Below, piece after piece: positions 56,300-64,000 of a stretch of DNA of 64,000 bases (positions are counted from its first letter, which is position 1; each line of letters starts with the position of its first letter). Origin of the DNA: Sphingomonas sp. (GTDB taxonomy: Bacteria > Pseudomonadota > Alphaproteobacteria > Sphingomonadales > Sphingomonadaceae); NCBI GenBank assembly GCA_017418975.1, contig JAFOMG010000003.1, forward strand, positions 23,541 through 87,540. The letters are read 5' to 3'. A model generated the notes under the pieces. That model saw nothing but the letters and a program-made list of their open reading frames with translations. It did not search any database and was not told where the DNA came from. The position numbers and the translations under genes are program-made.

Positions 56300-59200
56300 T
56301 CACTCCGCCTCGGGCATCTCGACCACGATCCCACCGCCCCGGGCACGCGCGATCGCCTCGTCGAGCCGCGCGCGCGATCCACCGGCGAGCCGCTCAACGC
56401 CCAGCATCCGCGCCAGCTCGCGTGCCGGATCGGGCTCGTCGAGCAGATCGGGATGGCCGCGCACCACCGCCGCCAGCTCGGCGAGCGGAATGTCGGGGAT
56501 GCCGCGCCGCGCCTCCTCGTCGTGCGGCGGGCGATAGGCGCGGATCTCGGTCGCCGCGCCCGGCCTCCAGATGAACTCGCCGCTCGATTCGTGCGTGCGG
56601 TCGAAGTCGCGCAGGTGCATGTCGATGCGCTCGCGAATCTTGCCGCCGGTGCGCAGCCAGCCGTGCGCGCGGGCAATGCGTTGACAAAGGATGTCCGTGC
56701 GTAACGGGCTCTCGGTTTCAATGACGGCGGCGACCATTGCGCGCAGCGTGTCGCGATAGGCGAATTCGTAGAAATGATCGGGCTGCACCGCGAAGCCGCT
56801 CAGATCGGTGATGCGATAAGCGTCATCAAGCGCTATCGCCGTAGCGGCGGCCGCGATCGGCGCGACGACCGGCGGCGCCCCGGCGGAGACCAGCTCGACC
56901 TCGATCGGCGAAGGCGGGGGCGTCTCAAGTTCGTCCGTCGCCACGGCTTCGTCGTCGCGGATGCCTTCGACCCCCAGGATCTCATGCCCCATATTCCAGT
57001 TCGCGGTAACGCCGGCCTCGGCTTCCGCCGCAGGCTCGGCACGGCTTGCGTCGAGCAGCGCCTGCAGCGCCATGTGCAGCCGATCGACGCAGCCGGCGGC
57101 ATCGTACCACCAGTCGGTCGACCAGACGCGCAGCATGTTCCAGCCGAGCCCGGTCAGCACCTGCTCACGCACCTTGTCCCGGTCGCGCGCGGTCGCGGCG
57201 CTGTGATACGATGCGCCATCGCATTCGACGCCCGCGAGATACGCACCCGTCAGATCGGGATGCCGCACGCCGAGATCGATGCGAAAGCCCGAAACGCCGA
57301 CCTGCGGCACGACGACCCAGCCGCGCTGCTCAAGCTGCGCCGCGACCGCTTCCTCGAACGGCGATTCGAAGCCGCCGACCGAGCCCAGGTTTTGCGCAGG
57401 CAGCGCGATCGCGCCGCGCTCGGCATAGTCGAGGAAGGTCTTGAGGTGCGTGATCGCCAGCCCTTTGGCCCGCGTCGGGTCGATCTGGTCGGCGGTGAAG
57501 CCCGAGAACACGATCAGCTCCTGCCGCGCGCGCGTCACCGCCACGTTCAGCCGCCGCTCGCCGCCGTCGCGGTTGAGCGCGCCGAAATCCATGTTCATCT
57601 TGCCCGCCGCGTCCTTCCAGAAGGTGATCGAGAACAGGATGACATCGCGCTCGTCACCTTGCACATTCTCGAGATTCTTGACGATCGTCGCCTCGACCCG
57701 TTCGTCGGCGAAGAACCATTCGAGCGCGGGATCATCGCGCCGCGCGGCGTCGAGCAGGTCGAGGATCAGCGACTGCTGCTGCGCGTTGAAGGTGATGATG
57801 CCGAGCGTCGGGCGGCTCTTCTCCGGCAAGTCGAGCCAGCCGCGCATCCGCGCCACCGCCTCGCCGGCAACGGCCTGCGCCTCGATCCGGTTGGTGCGGC
57901 TCTTGCCGCGATCATAGACGCCGTTCGGCACCTTGCGCAGCCGCACCGCGCGATCCTCGACCTGTGGCGACGGGAAGGTGACGAGCCGATTCTGGTAATA
58001 ATGGTGGTTCGAAAACGCGATCAATGACTCGCTGCGGCTGCGATAATGCCAACGCAGGTAGCGGACCGGGATGCCCGATGCCTTGGCCTCGTCGAGGATG
58101 CTCTCCATGTCCTTCTCGTGATCGGCGACGTCCTCGTCTTCATCGTTGCTGCCAAAGAAGTTGGTCGGCGGCAGCTGCTTGGGATCCCCGACAATGATCG
58201 TCTGCCGCCCGCGCGCGATCGCACCGACCGCATCCCAGGTCGTGATCTGCGAGGCTTCGTCGAAGATGACCACGTCGAACAAAGCCTGGTCGGGCGGAAA
58301 ATATTGCGCGATCGACAGCGGCGACATCAGCATGCACGGCGCGAGTTTCGAAAAGCTCTGGGGCATCTTGCCGATCATGTCGCGGATCGAATGGCTGGGG
58401 CGCTGCAACTCCATCTGATAGCGCAGCAGGCCGAGTTCGGAATTGCGCGGCACGCTTTGCACCGTCGGCAGGCCGTGCGCGATCGCGCCGATCACATGGC
58501 CGGTGGCGTGCGTGCGGACGAGATCGTCGATCTCACGGAATTCGGCGATCGCATTCTCGTGCTGGAAACGGCGGAAGTCGCACAGCACCGGATCGCCGTC
58601 GAGCACCGGCGGCAGCCACCAGCGCGCATAGCCGAGCCGGAATGCCGCGCGCGCCTGATCGGGCAGTACGACACCGTGCTCGATCTGCTCGACCAGTGCG
58701 CCGAGCCCGACGGCGAGCGCGCGATTGCGTGCCCGGCACCATGTCGTCCAATCGCGCAGCAGGTGCCGCGCCTCGGCGAGCCCGGCCAGCGCAGTGGACA
58801 GCCTGGCAAGCGCATCCGGCGTCTCGTCGATCGAGACGGTACGCCCGGCAGCCTCGGCGAAGCGCGCGCGCGCCTCCTCGAAGCCGCGCCGCGCCGCGAG
58901 AAGCTTCGAACCCACCTGCCAGATCGGGTCGCCCTCGTTGCGCCCAGCGAGTGCAGTAGCGGCGCACTGCGTCACCTTTTGCACGACGTCGGCATCGCGG
59001 CCGCCCAGCAGCACCGCGCTGCGCAGCCGCCTGGCGTGCTCGAGAATGTCGGCGATCGCAGCGGGATCGGTTTCGAGCCCCGCGACCGGCAACGGTCGCT
59101 CGGCGAGTGGTGTAAGGTCGATCTTTGCGAGCTGCTCCTTCATGCGGCGCAGCTGCGGCAGGTCGTCATCGGGCCGCGTCGTGCCGCTCTCGGCATAGCT

Positions 59201-62200
59201 CTGCAGCATCCGCGTGACCTTGCGCCGGCCGAGCGCCGAGAATGGCCAGAACGATGCGCCTGCCTCGCGCCACTGGCGATCGAGCGCATCGTGATCAAGG
59301 CTGCGCACCTGTGCGGCCAAGAAGCCGGCGGCGAGCTGCCGCTCGGCGTCGCGATAGGCCGCGATCGCCGCTCCCAGCGCCGCGAGATCGTCGGCGGTGC
59401 GCGCGAAATCGGCATGAAAGGCGATCGAGAGGTCGCGTTCGCGCCCGCCCTCCAGCGCTTCGGCGAGCGCCGCCAGCGCGGCGACTTCGGGCAGCACCGG
59501 CTGACCATCCGCCGCGAGGCCCAGCACCCGGCGATACGCATCTAGTGCGCCCGCCAGCAGATCGGCGGCGTTGCGTAGCGACTGCGCGGCGGCGAGCACC
59601 TCCTCCTGTCGCGCCGTGCTCAACTCCTCGATATCGACTAGGTCGAGCGCCGGCCGCCGCTCGACCGACGCGAACACCAGCCCGATTTCCCCGGCCAGCA
59701 TCTCGAGCGCGCCGAGCGTCTCTGCGTCTTGCGTCACGCCCGGCGCCCAGTCGAACACCGGCGCCGGCGCATCGGCGGCGCGCAGCGCGATGCCGAGCGC
59801 CAGATACGGCGTCCAGCCGTTGGGATAGCGCCGGTGCAGCGCCTCGACATAGGCGTTGAGCGTGTCGCGGCGCAGCTTGAGCCGATTGTTGACGGCAACC
59901 CACTCGGCCGGATCTACCCGCGCGCCATGCTCCCAGGACGCTTTGAGCTGCGCTAGGAAATGCTTCCGATCGGCCTTGCTCGAATGGAGTTCGACGCAAT
60001 GATCGCCCAGCCCATGCTCGCGCAGACGGCGATAGACGACGTCGAGCGCTGCGGTCTTCTCCGCAACGAACAGCACCGTCTTTCCGACGCCGAGGCAATT
60101 GGCGATCATGTTGGCGATCGTCTGGCTCTTGCCTGTGCCCGGCGGGCCGACGATTACGAAGTCATGTCCCTCGGCGGCGGCGAGGCTCGCCGCGGTCTGC
60201 GAGGAATCGGAAGGGAGCAGGCTGATGATGTCGGCCGGCGCATAGACGCGGTCGAGCTCGGTTTCGTCGCGGAATACCGACCGGCCTTCGCCGCCGGCAA
60301 AGGCCCGGTCGGGCGTGTCGATCAGATGCCGCACTACGCGGTTCTCGCGCAGCGCCTCGGTGCGCTCGACCAGATCCTTCCACATCAGGAACTTGGCGAA
60401 GCTGAAGGTGGAGAGCGCGGTCTCGTCGAGCACTTCCATGCCCGGCACGTCACGCACCGCCTGGCGCATCATCGCCAGTACGCGCGGCACGTCGACGCCG
60501 CTGTCATCGCGCGGCAAATCACCGCAGAACTGGGTGAGCTTGAGGTCGAAATCGCGTTCGAGAAACTGCAGCAGGGTCGCGTTGAAACGCGGCTCGTCCT
60601 CGTGGAAGCGCAGGCGGAACGGCGCGCTGGCGCTGCGGCGCTCGAGCTTCACCGGGATCAGCAGCAGCGGCGCACGATAGCTGCGCTCATCCTCGGGCTT
60701 CTTCTTCCAGCGCAGGAAGCCGACAGCGAGGAACAACGTGTTCGCGCCGCCCTCGGCGAAATCGTTGCGGACCTGGCGGTGCAGGTCGATCAGCCGCGCC
60801 TCGAGCGGCGTCGCGTCGAGCGGCGACGGCAGCTCATCGCGTGCCAGCGCCTCGGCTGCGAAGCCGCGCTGCAGGTCGCGGCCGTGAACCTCGCGATAGA
60901 GTCCCGCGTCGCGCTCGCCGAGCGGGTTCTGCTGCGGCAAGGACACGATCTGGATCGCCGCGCCGTCCGCCAGCCGATCCTCGAGAAACGCGACGTCGGT
61001 GCACAGAAACGGGATCGTCTTCTTGGACGCCGGGAAGTTGAGCAGCCGGTTGCGCAGCGTCAGGTCGAGCAGCTTCTTCTGCCAGCGATCGACACGGCCG
61101 GCGGCGGTGGTTGGTTTCTCCTCGACTTGAAGATCGGGCAGATCGTTGAACGAGGGCGCCGCGGGCAGCGCGAGATCGGCGGCCAGCGCACCTTCGTCCT
61201 CACCGGCGTCGCGCCGCGCGGCCTCGTGCGAAGCGAGCGGGGTGATGCCGCCGCTGCGCGCGCGCCGCACGTCGACCGCGGCAACGAAGGCGCGCGCCTC
61301 ATCCTCGCTCATGCGGTGATCGAGCGCCCGCTGCGCTGCGTCCATCGTCATCGCCGGACAGTGCGTCACGCCAGTCGTCTCGAACACGATCAGCTCGCGC
61401 GAGGCGAGCGCCTTGCGAACCTCCATCTGGTCGGTTTCTATTGTGTTGCCGAAGGTCCGCTTGGTCAGCCAGACACCGACAGCGGCATGGCCCTGGAACA
61501 TCAGGATCACGGGATAGAGCCCGGCACTCTCCAGCGCCGCGGCGAACATCAATGTCGTGTCGAGGCACGTGCCGAGCCGTTCGTCGGCGACCGTCGCGGG
61601 GCGACGCACCTTCTGCCCGCGATCCTCGAAGCTGGCGGGCGGCTCCGCATAATGGATGCCCATGCCGGCGATTGCCGAATAGATCGCGGCGGTCAGCATG
61701 AACGCACGCTGCGGATCGCCCGACTGATAGCCGTCGAGCCCACTCGGATGACCATGCTCCGCCAGCCGATCGGCGGCGCTGCGCAGGATGCGCGCGACGG
61801 CGGAATCGTTGGGCATCACGAAAGCGGGCAGCAGCTGTGCCATGTCGGCGACCCCGCCCCACTCGTCGCGTGCCAGCAAGCGCACGGGAAAGCGCTGCTC
61901 GTCTAGTACCGCGTCGCCTGCCAATAGCCTCAGCGTAATCTCGCCACGCTCGGCCTCATTCAGTCCGGCAAGATAGTCTGCGTCCAAATCGATCTTTCGA
62001 TCGCCGAGCAGCAGTTCGTCGCCGGGCATAAGCCGATCAATCGTCCAGGATTTAGAACGCAGGAATGGGGGCGAGGATGTAAGCTCAATCCTGCAAGCCT
62101 CGTGATGCCCGCCGCCTGCATTTTCGATCCTGATTGAGCGGATGACAGGAATAGCATTCTGATAAGACGCGTAAGTGAAGCTTTCAGTGATATCTGCAGC

Positions 62201-62272
62201 GATGATCTGGCCGCTTGCCCCGGTTTCGTCGAGACTCGCTTGACCAAGCTCTTGCTTGCCAGAATCGTGCAT
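56300..62272 (-). CDS. Giant DUF4011-helicase-Vsr nuclease-DUF3320 protein with transglutaminase-like N-terminus
   Basis: About 1990 residues. An N-terminal part holds a transglutaminase-like segment with Cys236 (GTCLDTTLMF), His262 (GHAAVGVW) and a following VFETT. DUF4011 begins near 395 (DRWQKKLLDLTLRNRLLNF). The SF1 motor has Walker A GPPGTGKS near 709, Walker B FDEASQ near 1337, GDPKQLPPT and VTRARQELIVFS. A Vsr/MTES_1575-like nuclease follows near 1635-1725 (FESPFEEAV, DLGVRHPD, VECDGASYHS), then DUF3320 (about 1835-1930). Proteins of this build are known from defence islands (the 'hhe' type, from memory). ATG 62272 has GGGGG upstream; TTG/GTG starts lie at 62290/62287. Confidence 0.9.
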   Translation of the reverse strand: MHDSGKQELGQASLDETGASGQIIAADITESFTYASYQNAIPVIRSIRIENAGGGHHEACRIELTSSPPFLRSKSWTIDRLMPGDELLLGDRKIDLDADYLAGLNEAERGEITLRLLAGDAVLDEQRFPVRLLARDEWGGVADMAQLLPAFVMPNDSAVARILRSAADRLAEHGHPSGLDGYQSGDPQRAFMLTAAIYSAIAGMGIHYAEPPASFEDRGQKVRRPATVADERLGTCLDTTLMFAAALESAGLYPVILMFQGHAAVGVWLTKRTFGNTIETDQMEVRKALASRELIVFETTGVTHCPAMTMDAAQRALDHRMSEDEARAFVAAVDVRRARSGGITPLASHEAARRDAGEDEGALAADLALPAAPSFNDLPDLQVEEKPTTAAGRVDRWQKKLLDLTLRNRLLNFPASKKTIPFLCTDVAFLEDRLADGAAIQIVSLPQQNPLGERDAGLYREVHGRDLQRGFAAEALARDELPSPLDATPLEARLIDLHRQVRNDFAEGGANTLFLAVGFLRWKKKPEDERSYRAPLLLIPVKLERRSASAPFRLRFHEDEPRFNATLLQFLERDFDLKLTQFCGDLPRDDSGVDVPRVLAMMRQAVRDVPGMEVLDETALSTFSFAKFLMWKDLVERTEALRENRVVRHLIDTPDRAFAGGEGRSVFRDETELDRVYAPADIISLLPSDSSQTAASLAAAEGHDFVIVGPPGTGKSQTIANMIANCLGVGKTVLFVAEKTAALDVVYRRLREHGLGDHCVELHSSKADRKHFLAQLKASWEHGARVDPAEWVAVNNRLKLRRDTLNAYVEALHRRYPNGWTPYLALGIALRAADAPAPVFDWAPGVTQDAETLGALEMLAGEIGLVFASVERRPALDLVDIEELSTARQEEVLAAAQSLRNAADLLAGALDAYRRVLGLAADGQPVLPEVAALAALAEALEGGRERDLSIAFHADFARTADDLAALGAAIAAYRDAERQLAAGFLAAQVRSLDHDALDRQWREAGASFWPFSALGRRKVTRMLQSYAESGTTRPDDDLPQLRRMKEQLAKIDLTPLAERPLPVAGLETDPAAIADILEHARRLRSAVLLGGRDADVVQKVTQCAATALAGRNEGDPIWQVGSKLLAARRGFEEARARFAEAAGRTVSIDETPDALARLSTALAGLAEARHLLRDWTTWCRARNRALAVGLGALVEQIEHGVVLPDQARAAFRLGYARWWLPPVLDGDPVLCDFRRFQHENAIAEFREIDDLVRTHATGHVIGAIAHGLPTVQSVPRNSELGLLRYQMELQRPSHSIRDMIGKMPQSFSKLAPCMLMSPLSIAQYFPPDQALFDVVIFDEASQITTWDAVGAIARGRQTIIVGDPKQLPPTNFFGSNDEDEDVADHEKDMESILDEAKASGIPVRYLRWHYRSRSESLIAFSNHHYYQNRLVTFPSPQVEDRAVRLRKVPNGVYDRGKSRTNRIEAQAVAGEAVARMRGWLDLPEKSRPTLGIITFNAQQQSLILDLLDAARRDDPALEWFFADERVEATIVKNLENVQGDERDVILFSITFWKDAAGKMNMDFGALNRDGGERRLNVAVTRARQELIVFSGFTADQIDPTRAKGLAITHLKTFLDYAERGAIALPAQNLGSVGGFESPFEEAVAAQLEQRGWVVVPQVGVSGFRIDLGVRHPDLTGAYLAGVECDGASYHSAATARDRDKVREQVLTGLGWNMLRVWSTDWWYDAAGCVDRLHMALQALLDASRAEPAAEAEAGVTANWNMGHEILGVEGIRDDEAVATDELETPPPSPIEVELVSAGAPPVVAPIAAAATAIALDDAYRITDLSGFAVQPDHFYEFAYRDTLRAMVAAVIETESPLRTDILCQRIARAHGWLRTGGKIRERIDMHLRDFDRTHESSGEFIWRPGAATEIRAYRPPHDEEARRGIPDIPLAELAAVVRGHPDLLDEPDPARELARMLGVERLAGGSRARLDEAIARARGGGIVVEMPEAE

Positions 62273-62540
62273 AAATTCTACCCCCACCAACGGGCATGCT
62301 AGTCAAAGGCTTTCACTTAAAAAAGCCCGAATTGCGTTCTGTATGGACCCTACATCGCAACGAGAGCTGTAGTTCCATTCATCACGCCGCCGCCCCTATT
62401 GAGCAACTTATGATTTCGAAGCAAAGGCAGCTTTTGGGGCTGGCCTCTTTGTCGCCGAACGACTGGGTTTGGGGCGGGTAGCAGCCCAGACCGCGAGCCG
62501 CCCTATCCGATAACGGGCGGGCCGCTCCGCTGCAGATTTC
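62273..62540. other. Gene-free right flank of the island
   Basis: No gene seen. It contains the upstream region of the helicase operon, with a reverse-strand TTGACT that could be part of its promoter, and an AT-richer patch. It passes into the two mobile-element remnants. Confidence 0.4.
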
Positions 62541-62645
62541 CGTTCGCTCCGCAAGGACCAGGGCATCCTCGATGTCGATACCGAGGAAGCCGCGCGTTTC
62601 CTGGCGCTTTCGGCCCGGACGCTCGAAAATGACCTGCTCCCCTGA
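62541..62645 (+). pseudogene. Excisionase-like helix-turn-helix remnant
   Basis: A plus-strand frame without a start reads ILDVDTEEAARFLALSARTL and ends at a TGA (62643-62645) soon after. TEEAARFL.LS.RTLE is the core of the MerR-like/excisionase helix-turn-helix found in phage and integrative-element regulators. Both ends of the usual 60-70 residue domain are missing. It marks past mobile-element activity at the island edge. Confidence 0.55.
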
Positions 62646-62659
62646 AACTCCTCCAGTTT

Positions 62660-62895
62660 GAGCTAGAGTCCTTCATTGAGGAGGACGGAGAGGAAGCGGA
62701 GCAGGAGGCCGGGTCATCGACGGCGGGCGGATGCCGCAAGCACGGCGTAAGCGGCGCGACATTCTATAAGTGGCAGGCGACCTATGGCGGCAGGGACGTG
62801 TCGCAGGCGCGCGAGCTGAAGGTGCTAGAGGACGAGAACGCGCGGCTGAAGCGACTGCTGGCGGATGCGGTGCTGGACAATGCGGTGCGCGGCAA
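62660..62895 (+). pseudogene. IS3-family transposase OrfA remnant
   Basis: A plus-strand frame reads CRKHGVSGATFYKWQATYGG, then ELKVLEDENARLKRLLADAV and LDNAV. This is the helix-turn-helix plus leucine-zipper part of IS3-family OrfA. The N-terminus is degraded, the frame diverges after LDNA, and no OrfB (DDE) follows. It ends about 25 bases before the stop of the convergent MBG-repeat gene. Confidence 0.8.
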
Positions 62896-62922
62896 GCCGC
62901 CCGGGATCGCCGAGAGTCCACT

Positions 62923-64000
62923 TCATCGGCAAAGCGATGCCGCACAGAGCCAGGTGCCGCTGAAACGCGGATCCGTGCCGGCATCCCGGACGAAATATTC
63001 GGGTGCCAGGTCATAGGACGCCCCGAACCGCAGCGGCTGGAGCACCATGGGTTGTCCGAGCCAGCGGGAGATCGTCGAAGCGCTGTTATTCCCCTCGGGA
63101 GCCGCCAGGACGGTGAGCGTGCCGGGAGAGAAACGAAGGGCATAGTTGGCCGAGGCCTGTAGCGATCCTCGCGTAATCGCGAAGCTTCCCACGCTATTCG
63201 GTCCAGCGGCCGTTTCCAGTCCGCCCATGAGCAGGTCGCCCTGCACCAGCCCGCTACCCCCGATCGTGTAGGTGAGCGCCGGATTTGCCTCTCCATAAGC
63301 GCGCCGCTGATCATCGGCGATGACGAGAATCTCTCGCGGAATGACAGCCAGCGTGCCCGCCTGGAAGCCGGTGACGAGATAGTTGGACGACGCGGCAAGC
63401 GTGTCCTGGGTTATGACATAGCCGCCGACGTTCGAGCCGGCACTCGCGGTGGTGGCCAGGGCACCCGAAAGCTGGTCGCCATTCACCAGGCCCATGCCGC
63501 CCACAATATAGGTAAGCACGGGATTGGCATCGCCATAGGCCCGCTGCTGGTTGCTGGCGGTCAGCGAGATCGTCCGCGGCGTCACCGCCAGCGTCGCACC
63601 GGTGAACCCTGTCACGACATAGTTGGACGAAGCTGCGAGCGAACCCTGCCCGATAGCGTAGCTGCCCACGTTCGAGCCGGCAGCGGCGGCGGTGATCAGG
63701 GCGCCCGAGAGCGTGTCGCCGTTGACCAGCCCCTTGCCGCCGATGCTGTAGGTGAGCGCCGGGTTGGCCTCGCCATAGACACGCGTAGCAGCGTTGGCCG
63801 CGATGCTGATCGTCCGCGGCGTCACGCTGAGCGTGTTGCCGATATAGCTGATCGCATAATTCGCATTGGCCAGGCTGCCCTGTGCGATCGCATAATTGCC
63901 CACGCCAGAGCGGACATCGGCGTCCGTCGCCAGGGCACCGCCCAGTGCATCGCCATTCACCAGACCCATGCCGCCAACCGTGTAGCTCAGCGCCGGGTTC
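62923..64000 (-). CDS. C-terminal part of a large MBG-repeat surface/secreted protein
   Basis: The reverse frame is open from the window edge to a stop at 62923 (about 358 residues seen). It consists of repeats of ~80 residues, each with a YGEANPALTY.IGG start, GLVNGD.LSGAL, SN.GSYAI.QGSLAASSNY and a TLAVTPRTIS strand. These are MBG-type domains found in long adhesins and two-partner-secretion exoproteins. The last ~65 residues differ (WLGQPMVLQPLRFGASYDLA, ending in WLCAASLCR). The N-terminal secretion domain is outside the window. Confidence 0.85.
   Translation of the reverse strand, partial: NPALSYTVGGMGLVNGDALGGALATDADVRSGVGNYAIAQGSLANANYAISYIGNTLSVTPRTISIAANAATRVYGEANPALTYSIGGKGLVNGDTLSGALITAAAAGSNVGSYAIGQGSLAASSNYVVTGFTGATLAVTPRTISLTASNQQRAYGDANPVLTYIVGGMGLVNGDQLSGALATTASAGSNVGGYVITQDTLAASSNYLVTGFQAGTLAVIPREILVIADDQRRAYGEANPALTYTIGGSGLVQGDLLMGGLETAAGPNSVGSFAITRGSLQASANYALRFSPGTLTVLAAPEGNNSASTISRWLGQPMVLQPLRFGASYDLAPEYFVRDAGTDPRFSGTWLCAASLCR

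Noticed and set aside
44989-62272. Assignment to DISARM, Druantia or BREX
   Set aside because: No DUF1998/YprA-type helicase, DNA methyltransferase, phospholipase-D nuclease, PglZ or BrxC-like gene is present.
44399-62900. Direct repeat of the tRNA-Asn 3' end as a right attachment site
   Set aside because: Scanning 52295-52551 and 62273-62922 by eye found no copy of the TTCGAATCCTACTCAGGGA segment.

Overview
The window is high-GC DNA from an alphaproteobacterium, most likely Sphingomonas or a close sphingomonad. The evidence is the core gene order trpG, trpD, trpC, moaC, moeA, lexA, comEC, gltX, gltA, then recG, sdhE, mfd; a lexA operator of the alphaproteobacterial GTTC-N7-GTTC type; and REP-like palindromes between genes. 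Assignments are from reading protein sequences and motifs; no database search was run.

Layout. 1-5.6 kb: the start of a probable M17 aminopeptidase, a membrane PQQ glucose/quinate-type dehydrogenase, small secreted proteins, a phosphodiester-glycosidase-like lipoprotein and trpG. 5.6-19 kb: an M23 peptidase, trpD-trpC-moaC, a GST, a PilZ protein, moeA, SOS-controlled lexA, a comEC that is translationally coupled to an odd ribbon-helix-helix/EF-hand membrane protein, gltX and gltA. 19-31 kb: small envelope proteins, a DUF2336/histidine-kinase-like pair whose kinase lacks the phospho-histidine, a degenerate nucleotidyltransferase/membrane fusion, a NamZ-like muramidase, an alginate-export-type porin, tyrS, a small PilZ protein, a Cys-rich secreted protein and a repeat-rich stretch. 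31-44.5 kb: recG, sdhE, mfd, a globin-coupled chemoreceptor, a GAF protein, an EAL-type c-di-GMP phosphodiesterase, moaA, nadK and tRNA-Asn(GTT).

44.5-62.9 kb looks like an acquired island beside tRNA-Asn. It holds two compact convergent operons. The plus-strand operon (44989-52294) encodes a SWIM zinc-finger protein, a DUF5691-like protein, a MoxR-type AAA+ ATPase, a DUF5682-like protein with EreA/ChaN/TraB-like motifs, and a VWA protein with an intact MIDAS. The minus-strand operon (62272-52552) encodes a ~1990-residue protein joining a transglutaminase-like region, DUF4011, an SF1 helicase, a Vsr-like nuclease and DUF3320, followed by an SbcD/YhaO-like phosphoesterase and a YhaN-like SMC ATPase. 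The right edge carries an excisionase-like HTH remnant and an IS3-family OrfA remnant. The window ends inside a large MBG-repeat surface protein.

How the parts fit: trp, moa/moe, gltX/gltA/tyrS, recG/mfd and nadK are housekeeping. Two PilZ proteins, an EAL protein and a globin-coupled receptor suggest c-di-GMP and oxygen-linked behaviour. The island is the best candidate for an uncharacterised conflict or DNA-surveillance system: an AAA+/VWA remodelling module opposite a helicase-nuclease-SMC module.
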